This document shows, one piece after another, positions 40,201 to 48,388 of a stretch of DNA of 64,000 nucleotides (position 1 is the stretch's first letter; each line of letters opens with the position of its first letter). Made by a program: the position numbers and the translations under genes. The notes under the pieces are model-generated. The model saw only the letters and a program-made list of their open reading frames with translations. It was not told where the DNA came from and made no database searches. The stretch is from JAHIQC01 sp964565645 (GTDB lineage: Bacteria; Actinomycetota; Coriobacteriia; Anaerosomatales; JAHIQC01): assembly GCA_964565645.1 (NCBI GenBank), contig CAZMFQ010000008.1, forward strand, positions 1 through 64,000. Direction: 5' to 3'.

Positions 40201-40438
40201 GGTAGGCGTTGAAGTCCACGTACTCGGTCTCGGCACCATGGCAGCCCTCGCCCGAGTTCACGCAGCCGGATTCCTTCTTGACGTTGTAATCGCTCGCCTC
40301 GGTGAACTTGTGGACCTTGCCCACAGGCGGGTTCCACGCGGCCGAGAAGATGACGATGGCCACGGCGACACCGCCGATGATCCAGCGACGCGCCTCACGC
40401 GTCGCGAGCTTGGCTTTGACCGTCGCGAGGTCCATCAC
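37256..40438 (-). CDS. Giant multihaem c-type cytochrome with expanded haem motifs
   Basis: The 1060-residue protein has one N-terminal membrane helix (about 19-35) and then haem sites throughout. I count 19 canonical C-x-x-C-H motifs. At least nine further Cys-His groups have longer spacing, such as C-V-S-A-G-C-H and C-M-A-T-G-C-H (C-x4-C-H), C-G-R-G-R-D-C-H (C-x5-C-H) and C-A-S-T-G-P-G-C-H (C-x6-C-H). The layout is of repeated haem pairs, like doubled-CxxCH cytochromes. It overlaps the upstream CWB2-cytochrome gene by GTGA (GTG 40438; ATG 40435 alternative). The two are probably made together and form a wire across the wall (inference). Confidence 0.88.
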   Translation of the reverse strand: MMDLATVKAKLATREARRWIIGGVAVAIVIFSAAWNPPVGKVHKFTEASDYNVKKESGCVNSGEGCHGAETEYVDFNAYHPDSKCTTCHDYQGVGCIPCHSPNKNHECATCHDGSMNGAPDRVKITDPYPRGHYRETTHTATGTDMKRPVLAAEGGTAQALCKDCHARDLRNSHKGVPIVAGSEYGNDIGCGECHNDVRAFGLAEVLADWKNRSCEACHKVGSSSPMHSAKVADAVESGGREGCGASGSACHQSNDLHALHPDKPATCAGSAVSGEPGCHDLELQSQEPTATTCGSDAECHLTYGSDSGHKNMELHSPETGSPASDTSYHGTACGACHFMAPDGSSLITEHDLGTSEQTQFQGDGCRNCHNHPASEAAVAEDWPERDTAASCDACHGSQGLAATHDAEIADTHTVSVGSEGCASTGPGCHPTSDLSEVGSPATTGNIHANCLRCHDKSAAGGNLSYDPDKKTCGRGRDCHAGAYDPTTSVHAGSAGTANGTDAEHHSAGTVQGATLLADPSGVTIACATCHDMNLGTEHARTGSSIATGAGTLCTRCHNAVPTTSGVVKASWPDRDTRTACASCHGNAGVPVAHGGIVGAHLGVELDISGTPTRGACVSAGCHASTDLRKLHKTVGCMATGCHKSQGSRVASTLTSCGGLDADLGCHAGYSRENHFVSHAADLTGTVGGVEYVAGSNVGCFGCHVADLAVEHGNTLAAGRIDGGGAGSCDVCHAGLGSTSVNTFASSASVRSAILAGDLRCVACHDNGPVDGAAGVASAHSRISSEETLPPGAVWADPFESWRAAFDSAVGGGHNVVSAAVVGSASTKTFPSSAYSVAGTTYTWALMPNNGATTWLAGAKYPAGSAETTEQIRAMTVRCDDCHALPAGMNGPHGAAVRVYIDPEYSQTNYSDPPVFSSQFAATGTDRVVCMKCHPLQSSAGTEPGGHYVHKSHVAHTARYEPTDPTYYGEKCIDCHTRIPHAWKRPRLLVRTAETSGGVEPDAYPYVSNGHDGLAGIELRSYETTTDLRAASCATQGCNDGHNPLWHPQTGDTPGREFWP

Positions 40439-43400
40439 GGATTGAGCGTCTCGTAGATGTCGGACCGCACGGAATCCGAGACCGCGGCATCGCCTCCGAA
40501 CAGCAGCACGCTTCCGATCTCGGCGCGTTCATCGCCGAGGAACGTCGCTGCGGCCTCCGGGAGTCGCACAGGCGACGTCAAGAGCAGCACGCCGCCCCGC
40601 GAGCCGACCACGGCGCCCGCGCAGAGCGCGTCGGGGAACGTCGCGCCGCTCGCGATACCCACGAGGTCCGGCGCCGCGAGGGCCTCGTCGAGCGCCCAGC
40701 GGGCGAACTCGGCGGCCGTTGCGTAGCGGTCGGTCCCGGCCGCCACACGCTCCCAATCCGCGGTCGTGATATCGGAGAGCGCGCCCTGCCCGACGGCGCC
40801 CGCGCCGCCGACCACGAACAGGCTCTCTATCCCGGTGGAATCGATGCCGGCCGCGATCGCCGCCGGCAGTCTGTCGGCCTCGGTCAGCAGCACGGGCATG
40901 GCGTTGGCGTAGGCGACCGGACCCACGGCCAGCCCGTCGGCGAACGCCCTGCCGTTGACCAGGAACGCCTGCCCGGCAAAGCCCGGGCCCTCGAGCTGGG
41001 CGACGCGCTCAGCGACAAGGCGCGATGTATCGTAGCGGTCGGCTCCGCCGATCCTGACGACGGTGTATCCCGCCGCGTCGAGTTCGTCGGCCACAGTCGC
41101 ACCGATGGCGCTCTGACCTCCCACCAGCCATACCGTGGTCTCCGCGGGGTCGTTCGAGACACGGTCGATCTCATCGAAGGTCGCCGGCGGCACCTCGTCA
41201 CGCGCCGTCAGGAGCAAAGGCGCCGCTGCCGAACCAGCCAGGCCCGATGCCGAGAGGGCGTCAGCGAAGCTGGTCCCGGATGCGAGCACGACGTTGCCGA
41301 CCGAGCCGGTCGCAAAGGCCGTCTGCGAGGCCTTGACGGCCGTCGCGTAGCGGTCGCTGCCGCCCGCGCGGTCGACCGGAACGATCCCGCCGTACGAACC
41401 GACCTCCACAAGTGAGACGGCAGAGACCTTCTGTCCGCTGACCGAGTCCCACACCGCCCGAAGCTCCGTGTCACCCATGAGCCGGTAGCCGGCAGTGAAG
41501 ACGCCGAGGGCGTTGGTGTCCGCCAGGGCGACGGTGACGAACTCCGTCTCGCCGACCGGGCGCGCCTGCAACTCGATACGCTCGGCCTCGGCACCCGCTC
41601 CGTCACCCAACCATGCGGTGCCATTGAGCGCGACATCCGCACCGTAACTCGCGGCGGGAGGAGCGTTCAGCGTGATCGCGCCGCCTATCGACCGGGCGAC
41701 CCTGATCGCGTACTCGAGACCGGCTTTCGCGTACGGGGGATTGTGCGCGCCCACAGACGCGTCGTTCTGCACGAAGTCACGGTTGTGGAACGCCTTCTTG
41801 TACGCGATGACCTGCGGATCGACCGAGGTCGTCGCGATGAACGCCGTCTCGGTCCCGGTCCATCCCTGTCGCAAGCGCGCCGCGTTCATGGTCGAGGTGG
41901 CCTCCGCTATGAGATCGCGCGTCTCGTCCTGCCACTCGTCGATCGAGACCTGCAGTTGCGCACGCGTCCTCGTGGGGTGACAGGGTGTGCACGAGTCTCC
42001 GTTCTCGATGACGCCCCACTCCTCGGCGTCGCCGGGCAGCATCACATGGAACCGGTGGCTCGGCCGAAGCTCACGCGTTTCCGGCATGTGGCACTCGGCA
42101 CACTCGACGTCGTCCATGAAGTCGCCCATCGCCGCCACACCGAACAGGCCGGTGCCGGCGTTCATCTCACGCTGCGGATGCCGCACGCGCATCCCGGGAT
42201 AGCCGGTGGCGAACGCGGACTCGGAGGGCACCTGCTGGTCGAGCACCTCGAACTGCCAGTTGTGGCAGTCGCCGCAGTCCACGACCCCCACCTTGGGGTC
42301 CGGGGACTTGCGATGCCCGAGCCCGGTGACCGGGTCGTGCGTTGTGTGGCAGACCTGACAGGTGATGCCCCATTTCACGTTCGAGACACTCGCGTTGTAC
42401 GCCGCGGGAACGATCGGGTCGCCGATCCGCTCCAGGAAGCCCTCGCCCGAGTGGCAGCGCAGGCACTTGGGGTCGTTGCGCGTGATGACGGAGGTGTTGG
42501 TGGGGTTCACGTGGCCGAAACCGTTCTCGGCCTTGTTGTTGAGCCATTCGTTGTAGAAGACGTGGTTCATGTTGCGGTTGGTGCCGGTCGGGTAGAAGCG
42601 GTACGCAGTGGGGTTCGCAGCGTACTCGGCCTCCGTGGGCACCTGGGTGACGATGTCGAAGTAGTCCGTGAGGGGCTCGTCGGTCGTGTATCCGTTCGCC
42701 GAGGAGAAGTTCCCAGAGCCTGAGTAGTAGCGCTCCTTCGCCGTGCCCGTCACGTGACACTGGCCGCAGATCTCGGCGGACATGATCCTGCTGGGCGCGG
42801 CGTTGTTGGAGACCCACGCGAGCACCTCGGGTGTGGCGGTCTCATGCAGCGACGCCGTCTTGCCGGTCCCGTGACAGACCTCGCATTGGATGGACAGGCC
42901 CGTGATGGCGGTCGGCGTGCTCGGCGAGATCGTCGCACCGCTCGCCATGACACGGGTGTCGGCGCTCGGTCTTGTCACACCAAGGTTATGACAACCACCG
43001 CAACGCTGGAGGTAGCCTCGAGTGCTGACCGGCGCCTCGCTCTCCCAGGCGTTCAGATCCGTGTCGAAGGTGATCCCGTTGAACAAGACGAGATCGTCGG
43101 CCGGAGTACCCGAAGGCACCGCGATCGATGAGACCGGAGAGACCGACGGGAGCGATTCTCCCACGGTGGTCACGTATTCCTTCACGGGGCCGCCGCCGAC
43201 CAGCAGATACACGTTCGACGCGGCGAACCTCATGCCGGTGGCACCCATGCCGGGGGAAGGCCAGAAGGTGGTGCTCGAGGCTGCGGGAACGAGCTTCGCG
43301 GGGTTGGCACGCACATCCGTGACCATGAGCCCGTGCCTCGTGGTCAGGGCCGCACGCCTGTCGGAGGCCTTGAGACCGTCATGGCACGAGATGCAGACGG

Positions 43401-43536
43401 CTTGTCCGCTGTAGGAGCGCCCATACGCGTCGGTCACCGCGGTGAGAGCGGCGTAACTGGGTGAGACGGACAGTCCGAACAGGCACAGCGCAAGTGTCCC
43501 CAGTGCGAGCAGTCTTCGCAACGCCACGTCCCACAT
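40435..43536 (-). CDS. Nine-haem cytochrome fused to three cell-wall-binding (CWB2) repeats
   Basis: The start is ATG 43536 or, from ribosome-site spacing (GGGAGGG), GTG 43527. A signal peptide (L-L-A-L-G-T-L-A-L-C-L-F-G) leads into nine C-x-x-C-H motifs in the first about 520 residues: C-I-S-C-H, C-G-G-C-H, C-E-V-C-H, C-G-Q-C-H, C-L-R-C-H, C-Q-V-C-H, C-G-D-C-H, C-A-E-C-H and C-T-P-C-H. A beta-rich stalk follows (about 620-715). Three CWB2 repeats (G-S-D-R-Y-A-T-A, G-A-D-R-Y-D-T-S, G-T-D-R-Y-A-T-A) end the chain. It would be a cytochrome anchored in the cell wall, paired with the membrane-anchored cytochrome encoded next. Confidence 0.9.
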   Translation of the reverse strand: MWDVALRRLLALGTLALCLFGLSVSPSYAALTAVTDAYGRSYSGQAVCISCHDGLKASDRRAALTTRHGLMVTDVRANPAKLVPAASSTTFWPSPGMGATGMRFAASNVYLLVGGGPVKEYVTTVGESLPSVSPVSSIAVPSGTPADDLVLFNGITFDTDLNAWESEAPVSTRGYLQRCGGCHNLGVTRPSADTRVMASGATISPSTPTAITGLSIQCEVCHGTGKTASLHETATPEVLAWVSNNAAPSRIMSAEICGQCHVTGTAKERYYSGSGNFSSANGYTTDEPLTDYFDIVTQVPTEAEYAANPTAYRFYPTGTNRNMNHVFYNEWLNNKAENGFGHVNPTNTSVITRNDPKCLRCHSGEGFLERIGDPIVPAAYNASVSNVKWGITCQVCHTTHDPVTGLGHRKSPDPKVGVVDCGDCHNWQFEVLDQQVPSESAFATGYPGMRVRHPQREMNAGTGLFGVAAMGDFMDDVECAECHMPETRELRPSHRFHVMLPGDAEEWGVIENGDSCTPCHPTRTRAQLQVSIDEWQDETRDLIAEATSTMNAARLRQGWTGTETAFIATTSVDPQVIAYKKAFHNRDFVQNDASVGAHNPPYAKAGLEYAIRVARSIGGAITLNAPPAASYGADVALNGTAWLGDGAGAEAERIELQARPVGETEFVTVALADTNALGVFTAGYRLMGDTELRAVWDSVSGQKVSAVSLVEVGSYGGIVPVDRAGGSDRYATAVKASQTAFATGSVGNVVLASGTSFADALSASGLAGSAAAPLLLTARDEVPPATFDEIDRVSNDPAETTVWLVGGQSAIGATVADELDAAGYTVVRIGGADRYDTSRLVAERVAQLEGPGFAGQAFLVNGRAFADGLAVGPVAYANAMPVLLTEADRLPAAIAAGIDSTGIESLFVVGGAGAVGQGALSDITTADWERVAAGTDRYATAAEFARWALDEALAAPDLVGIASGATFPDALCAGAVVGSRGGVLLLTSPVRLPEAAATFLGDERAEIGSVLLFGGDAAVSDSVRSDIYETLNP

Positions 43537-43838
43537 CCCTCCCGCCGGCCTGACGGCCGACAGTCCCGCTCCAAGACGCACCGCGAGACCCCCTCGCGAT
43601 GCATTCCTTAACGGAGATTGTAACGGAGCGGGCGGACTCATGGCGGAGCTTCCGGGTGAACGGCGGGCAATGTTGACACACGCCGCCTTTCATCGTCGAG
43701 CGGAAGCCGGAATGAAAGCTCATCGAGCACATACATTGCCGTTCGTCGCGGCATATGTCTCTTCGTCGTCACTCGTCACACATATGGTGCCGTTTATCTC
43801 CGATAGACGGTATATACGGAGTGATGAATGGAGCAATC
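43537..43838. other. Divergent intergenic region between cytochrome and secreted-protein genes
   Basis: This 300-base gap holds no convincing gene. TACAAT (minus strand, 43622-43617) is a possible -10 box for the cytochrome pair, and TATATA at about 43811 for the plus-strand gene. CATATG occurs at both ends of a 35-base stretch near 43752-43786, which may be a regulator site. None is strong. Confidence 0.35.
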
Positions 43839-44144
43839 ATGAGGCGGAGCAGGCGACACGTGAGAACCCGGCTGGCGCTGATCGCTGCTACCATCGCGGC
43901 GGGAGTCGCACTCGGCATGGGTTCGAACATGGCGAGTGGCGCCGAGGTACACGTCACGGCCACCGTGGCCCGTCGCTGCTCCGTGAGCATCGAGGCACAG
44001 ACCGCCATCGTCCGCTCCAACATCCCGTGGACACTGCTGATCGCCACTCCGGACGGGCGTACCGAGACGATCCAGGGAGGGCCCACGAACGCCACGCGGG
44101 TACCGCTCGACCCGGGCGCAAGAGTCGAGATGACCACACGGTGA
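43839..44144 (+). CDS. Small secreted protein of unknown function
   Basis: I choose ATG 43839 because GGAG lies 6 bases upstream; ATG 43824 is possible. The 101-residue product has a signal peptide (R-R-S-R-R-H then L-A-L-I-A-A-T-I-A-A-G-V-A, cleavage near A-S-G-A-E). A beta-strand domain follows with V-T-A-T-V-A-R-R-C-S-V-S-I-E, a pattern seen in fimbrial or coat-like adhesin subunits. Length is short for such a domain. I cannot name the family. A strong terminator follows. Confidence 0.55.
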   Translation: MRRSRRHVRTRLALIAATIAAGVALGMGSNMASGAEVHVTATVARRCSVSIEAQTAIVRSNIPWTLLIATPDGRTETIQGGPTNATRVPLDPGARVEMTTR

Positions 44145-44172
44145 TGCGAAACGTCCCCTCGCCACCGTGAAC

Positions 44173-44212
44173 GAGAGGGCCCCGTGTTCGCGGGGCCCTC
44201 TCCGTCTTTCTC
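44173..44212. terminator. Strong terminator between convergent genes
   Basis: The arms GAGAGGGCCCCG and CGGGGCCCTCTC (12 bp) enclose a 6-base loop and are followed on the plus strand by CGTCTTTCTC. It lies 28 bases past the secreted-protein stop and 30 before the convergent stop, so it can serve both. Confidence 0.85.
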
Positions 44213-44232
44213 ATCGATACGATCTGCGTCCC

Positions 44233-44559
44233 TCAGGACCCGGCGTTGTGCTTCTTCAGTTCGGAGATGCTGTACACACCGCCCAAGAACAAGAGGCCCT
44301 GCACCATACCGATCCACCGGTAAGCCTTGGCCATCCGATTCTGCCGCACGAAGCTCTCGATCTCGCCACACATCCACATCGCGTGATTGAGGACCTCGAA
44401 CTTGCCAGCGGAGTAGATATTGCCTCCGACCTTCTCATCGACGTCAGCGAACGGATGCGGCGAGTAGCCGAGCTCATCCAACTTGCGGCAGTAGACACGT
44501 ACCATCTGGGTCGCCTCTTCGGCGGAGAACTCATCTGCGGACCGGAACGTATCCGACAC
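44233..44559 (-). CDS. Small hypothetical protein with one hydrophobic segment
   Basis: GTG 44559 has GAGGAGC about 10 bases upstream and gives 108 residues; the longer open frame has no start signal. It has A-T-Q-M-V-R-V-Y-C-R-K-L-D-E-L-G-Y near the N-terminus and M-W-M-C-G-E-I-E in the middle. A hydrophobic patch near the C-terminus (M-V-Q-G-L-L-F-L-G-G-V-Y) could be a peripheral or single membrane helix. The family is not recognised. Confidence 0.6.
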   Translation of the reverse strand: MSDTFRSADEFSAEEATQMVRVYCRKLDELGYSPHPFADVDEKVGGNIYSAGKFEVLNHAMWMCGEIESFVRQNRMAKAYRWIGMVQGLLFLGGVYSISELKKHNAGS

Positions 44560-44749
44560 CCTGCACCAGCTCCTCGCAAGACATGATCGTGAGCGCGGAC
44601 CGCCACACCTGACGCGAGCATACTCCCCTGACCGTCTTGGAGAAAACTCCACGCCGACGAACGGCGCGGGTGCCCTACCGTTCGTCGTCACGTTGCCCGT
44701 TTGCGGCCAGGGACGTCGATACTGTGAGTAGGGAGGTCTTGGAGGTGCG

Positions 44750-46162
44750 ATGGGCCCCATGAGCATGGATGAGACCGCCAGAGGCTTGCACGCGGTCATA
44801 AAGCGCGACGGTACCAGTGCCCGCAGCACGGGACGCCTGCTCGCGATGCTCCTGTTCGTCCCGACGCTGCTGATGGCGCTCACACTGCTTCTGTGGGCTG
44901 TAGCTCCGGGAAGGATCGTCGCCAACATCGAGGCGCTCATCATGGCAGCGAACCTGCCATTCTTCGTCACCGCGGCGGTGCTGGCGCATCGCAATCACAA
45001 CCACGCGGCGGCGTGGGTGATCGTGTTCAGCACGTCGGCCTCGGTCTTCGTGGCCCAAGCGGCCGCATGGTGGGGCATGAATCCGTTGTATGAGGCGAGC
45101 GACGCCTCGGCACTCACGTATCTGGCGCTGCCGGTGCTCGTGTCCGGCTTCATCCTCTCTCGCCGGCAGACGCGCTTGATCGCCGCCGCTCTTATTGCGT
45201 GCCTGGCTCTTGTACCGCGTATCGAGCCCGCCATCACCTACTCACACCTGATCCCCGGACCGATACTGCTCATCGCCCTCATAGCGATCCTCACGGTGGT
45301 CTTCTCGGAACACTCCGAGCGCCTGGAGAGGGAGCGCACCGCCGCGCTTGCCGAAGAAGTGGAGATGCGTCGCGAGGCCGAGGCCGAGCTGGCGCGCCAC
45401 CGCGACGAGCTCGAGCAACTCGTACGGGACCGCACGGCCGACCTCGAAGACACGATGTCGCAACTCCGCGAGGCCAACGCCGCCAAGAGCCGCTTCCTCG
45501 CGAACATGAGCCACGAACTCCGGACGCCGCTGAACTCGATCATCGGATTCACGGGGATGGTCCACGACGGCCTCGCAGGCGAGATCCCCGAAGAGGCCCG
45601 CAGGCAACTGTCCATGGCGAACAGCGCCGGGAAGCATCTTCTCAGCATCGTGAACGACCTGCTGAACCTCTCAAAGATCGAATCCGGCGCGACAAGCGTC
45701 GAGTCCCGACCGATCGAAGTGTCGGCCGTCGTCAGGTCCGTATGCGAGATGGTCGCTCCGCTGGCCTCGAACAAGGGCCTTGCGATCACATGCGTCCCCG
45801 GACCGTGTGTCGAGATCCGCACGGACCCCGGCAAGCTTCAGCAGATCCTCCTCAACCTGACATCCAACGCGATCAAGTTCACCGACTCAGGCGGCGTCGT
45901 GGTCTCCCACGAACGAGCCGACGGCCAGGTGTTGGTGAGCGTACAGGACACAGGGCCCGGCATCCCTCCCAAGGAAAGGGACTCCGTGTTCTCGGCGTTC
46001 CATCAACTCCCTACCCTGACCACGGCCAAGGCGCCCGGAGCCGGGCTCGGGCTCACGATCTCGCGCGAGCTCGCGCGGCTCCTCGGCGGGGACCTGGTAC
46101 TGAGCGAGAGTGACGGCGGTGGCGCGCGGTTCGTGCTGAGCCTGCCTGCAGACGAGGGATAG
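44750..46162 (+). CDS. Membrane sensor histidine kinase
   Basis: This 470-residue kinase has about six N-terminal membrane helices (30-185), a coiled coil (about 190-240, E-R-T-A-A-L-A-E-E-V-E-M-R-R-E-A), and HisKA with the phospho-acceptor in M-S-H-E-L-R-T-P. The HATPase domain has an N box (L-T-S-N-A-I-K-F-T), G1 D-T-G-P-G-I and G2 G-A-G-L-G-L. No receiver domain or partner regulator gene lies beside it, so it is an orphan. ATG 44750 follows GGAGGTGC; two more in-frame ATGs lie 3 and 5 codons downstream. The sensed signal is unknown. Confidence 0.9.
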   Translation: MGPMSMDETARGLHAVIKRDGTSARSTGRLLAMLLFVPTLLMALTLLLWAVAPGRIVANIEALIMAANLPFFVTAAVLAHRNHNHAAAWVIVFSTSASVFVAQAAAWWGMNPLYEASDASALTYLALPVLVSGFILSRRQTRLIAAALIACLALVPRIEPAITYSHLIPGPILLIALIAILTVVFSEHSERLERERTAALAEEVEMRREAEAELARHRDELEQLVRDRTADLEDTMSQLREANAAKSRFLANMSHELRTPLNSIIGFTGMVHDGLAGEIPEEARRQLSMANSAGKHLLSIVNDLLNLSKIESGATSVESRPIEVSAVVRSVCEMVAPLASNKGLAITCVPGPCVEIRTDPGKLQQILLNLTSNAIKFTDSGGVVVSHERADGQVLVSVQDTGPGIPPKERDSVFSAFHQLPTLTTAKAPGAGLGLTISRELARLLGGDLVLSESDGGGARFVLSLPADEG

Positions 46163-46210
46163 CGGACGCTGTACTCGAGGCGGGACCGCGTGGCGTGACC
46201 CGGACATGGA

Positions 46211-46237
46211 ACGGCCCCGAGGAATCCCCGGGGCCGT
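46211..46237 (+). terminator. Terminator after the histidine kinase
   Basis: ACGGCCCC and GGGGCCGT form an 8-bp stem around an 11-base loop, followed by CGTCGTTTCC. It sits between the kinase stop and the opposite-strand tRNA-Leu gene, and could end both transcripts. Confidence 0.7.
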
Positions 46238-46247
46238 CGTCGTTTCC

Positions 46248-46333
46248 TGGTGCGGGTGAAAGGAGTTGAACCTTCACGGGGTTGCCCCCACATGGACCTG
46301 AACCATGCGCGTCTGCCATTCCGCCACACCCGC
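46248..46333 (-). tRNA. tRNA-Leu (CAG anticodon)
   Basis: On the minus strand GCGGGTG pairs with CACCCGC, followed by discriminator A and encoded CCA. The anticodon loop TTCAGGT reads CAG. A long variable arm marks a class II tRNA, and the T-arm GGTTCAACTCC is present. Length is 86 nt. Confidence 0.95.
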
Positions 46334-46630
46334 GTGTGGAGTAGAGATAGTAGCATCGCAGGTCAGGTGGCGCAAACACGCAGGTCGAGGATTGTGGGAG
46401 ATTCAACCGGATTCGGCGGATCTCGAGACCGCTTCACGACACATCGACCGCTCGAGCTGCTGCGTCCGGGATACTTCCTCCTCCCTGATCGGCGACAACG
46501 CCAAGGGAGACCCTCGACATGACCATCATCCAGTGACGCCTGCGGCCCGGACACGCGCCAAGTCCGTCCGGCGCGATAGAATGACGGCGAGGGACCGCAC
46601 GCGCACGTCGCGCACTCGCCGAGGAGGACC
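46334..46630. other. Intergenic region upstream of the Ser/Thr kinase
   Basis: These 297 bases contain no supported gene. TAGAAT near 46576 is a possible -10 box for the kinase operon, without a clear -35. CGAGGAGGACC near 46620 is the ribosome binding site of the kinase. Confidence 0.4.
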
Positions 46631-48355
46631 GTGGAGCAGCCCCTGATCCTGGACCGGTACCGCCCGCTCGCCGATCTGGCGCGCGGCGGCTTCGGCGAAG
46701 TCGTACTCGCCTACGACACCCGGATGCAGCGGCGCGTCGCGATCAAGCGTCTGCAGGTCGCCGGCGGTCCCGGGCTGAGAGCGGCATCGCCGGCGGGGCT
46801 CGCCGAGGCGCGTACGGCCGCGATGCTCAACCACCCCAACATCGTGACGGTGTTCGAGTGGGACACCGACGATGACGAGGCGTTCCTCATCATGGAGTTC
46901 ATCGAAGGGCCCTCACTCGCGGACCTGCTCGACACCTGCGGCGCGCTCGATCTCGACGAGGCCGCCGCGGTGATCGGTGATGTCGCCGCCGCGGTCGCGT
47001 ACGCACACGACAACGGGGTGCTCCACCTCGACATCAAACCAGAGAACGTGCTCGTCACACGAGACGGTCGCGCGAAAGTGACCGACTTCGGCATCGCGGC
47101 CCTGTCGAGCGCGACGGGACACGGACCGGCGGCGGGCGGCACGCTCGGCTACATGCCCCTCGAACAACTGCGCGAGCTCGAGGTTGATGAGCGCACCGAC
47201 GTCTGGGCGCTCGCGGCGCTCGCGTTCGAGGTGCTCACCGACGCCAACCCCTTCTCGGCCAAGAGCATCGAGGGCTCTGTGTTCAAGGTCGACGTGATGG
47301 ACGTCCCTGTGCCGAGCGAGTACGCGAACGACCTCCCGCGCGAACTCGACGACGTGTTCAGCGCGGCGCTGGCCCCGCATGCCGAGGAGCGCTACGGCTC
47401 GGTCGCCGGATTCGCCTCCGCCCTGCTCCCGCACCTGGGCGACGCCGGCTACGGCCGGGAGTCGCTCATCGAGTCGGTCGAGGCGGAGTTCGCCACGGAG
47501 TCTCCGGATGACGCCGTGGACTGGGAGCGTGTCGGCCTCTGGGACCGCGCGCCGCGCGCGGGGGCCGTCATCGGCCGCCTCATGGGCGCGCTCGCTGGGG
47601 GCTGGCTCGCCTGGGCCGGCCTCACGGCCGTCTCGCTCGATCCCGCTCCCGCGCTGGCCGGCGCCGGTCTCGCGGCGCTCGCGGGTCTGCTCGCACCCGG
47701 ACTCGGAGCGTTGCTCGGCCTCGCGCTGTTCCTGGGAGCGGTCGCCATGAACGGGTGGTGGCCGATCGCCCTGGCCCTCGGCGTCAGCGGGGCCCTCGTG
47801 TGGTGGTTCGCGGGACGGCGCGACGCCGGATTCGCTGGTGCGCTCCTGGCACCGGTGCTCGGGGTGCCGAGGATCCCGCTCGCGATGCCGCTCCTGCTCG
47901 GCTTCTGGATCACACCTTTGCGCAGCGCCGCCCTCGCGGCGTACGGCGCCGCGGTCACGCTTCTGGCCTCAGCGGCCTCGGGCGGGCGGGCCCCCTACCT
48001 CGCGGTCGATTGGCACTTCTTCGTCGACCCACTCGGATCACGAGTCATCGCCGGCGGGGTCCGCACGCTCGTGTCAGACCCGTCGCCTATCGTGGTCATC
48101 GCGACGTGGGCCGCTGCGGCGGCGGTCATGTCTCTCGCGTGTGCGCGAGCGAGCCGGCTCGCATCTTTCGTGGGCATGGGGCTCGCCGGCGCGACGCTGT
48201 GGGGCGGCTACACCCTCGCACAGATGACCTCCCAGGCGGTCAACGGCTCGATGACGTGGATCGGTGAGGGACTTCTGCCCTACCTGACCGCCTCACTTAT
48301 ACTTGTGGTACTCGTCGGGGCGGCGGGGGCACCTCCCCGCGCCGAAGACGAGTGA
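46631..48355 (+). CDS. Ser/Thr protein kinase with multi-pass membrane C-terminus
   Basis: GTG 46631 follows GAGGAGGACC. The 574-residue protein has a Hanks kinase domain (about 9-270): A-R-G-G-F-G-E-V, V-A-I-K-R-L, the catalytic loop H-L-D-I-K-P-E-N-V-L (Leu in place of the usual Arg in HRD, typical of non-RD kinases) and D-F-G. A hydrophobic C-terminal half of about eight to ten helices follows, very rich in Ala/Leu/Gly, in place of the PASTA or sensor domains of PknB. It precedes fhaA-fhaB-pstP, so it probably shares the phosphatase and FHA partners with PknB. Confidence 0.88.
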   Translation: MEQPLILDRYRPLADLARGGFGEVVLAYDTRMQRRVAIKRLQVAGGPGLRAASPAGLAEARTAAMLNHPNIVTVFEWDTDDDEAFLIMEFIEGPSLADLLDTCGALDLDEAAAVIGDVAAAVAYAHDNGVLHLDIKPENVLVTRDGRAKVTDFGIAALSSATGHGPAAGGTLGYMPLEQLRELEVDERTDVWALAALAFEVLTDANPFSAKSIEGSVFKVDVMDVPVPSEYANDLPRELDDVFSAALAPHAEERYGSVAGFASALLPHLGDAGYGRESLIESVEAEFATESPDDAVDWERVGLWDRAPRAGAVIGRLMGALAGGWLAWAGLTAVSLDPAPALAGAGLAALAGLLAPGLGALLGLALFLGAVAMNGWWPIALALGVSGALVWWFAGRRDAGFAGALLAPVLGVPRIPLAMPLLLGFWITPLRSAALAAYGAAVTLLASAASGGRAPYLAVDWHFFVDPLGSRVIAGGVRTLVSDPSPIVVIATWAAAAAVMSLACARASRLASFVGMGLAGATLWGGYTLAQMTSQAVNGSMTWIGEGLLPYLTASLILVVLVGAAGAPPRAEDE

Positions 48356-48388
48356 CCGCACGACGCATCTGAAGGGACGCCGGCACAC

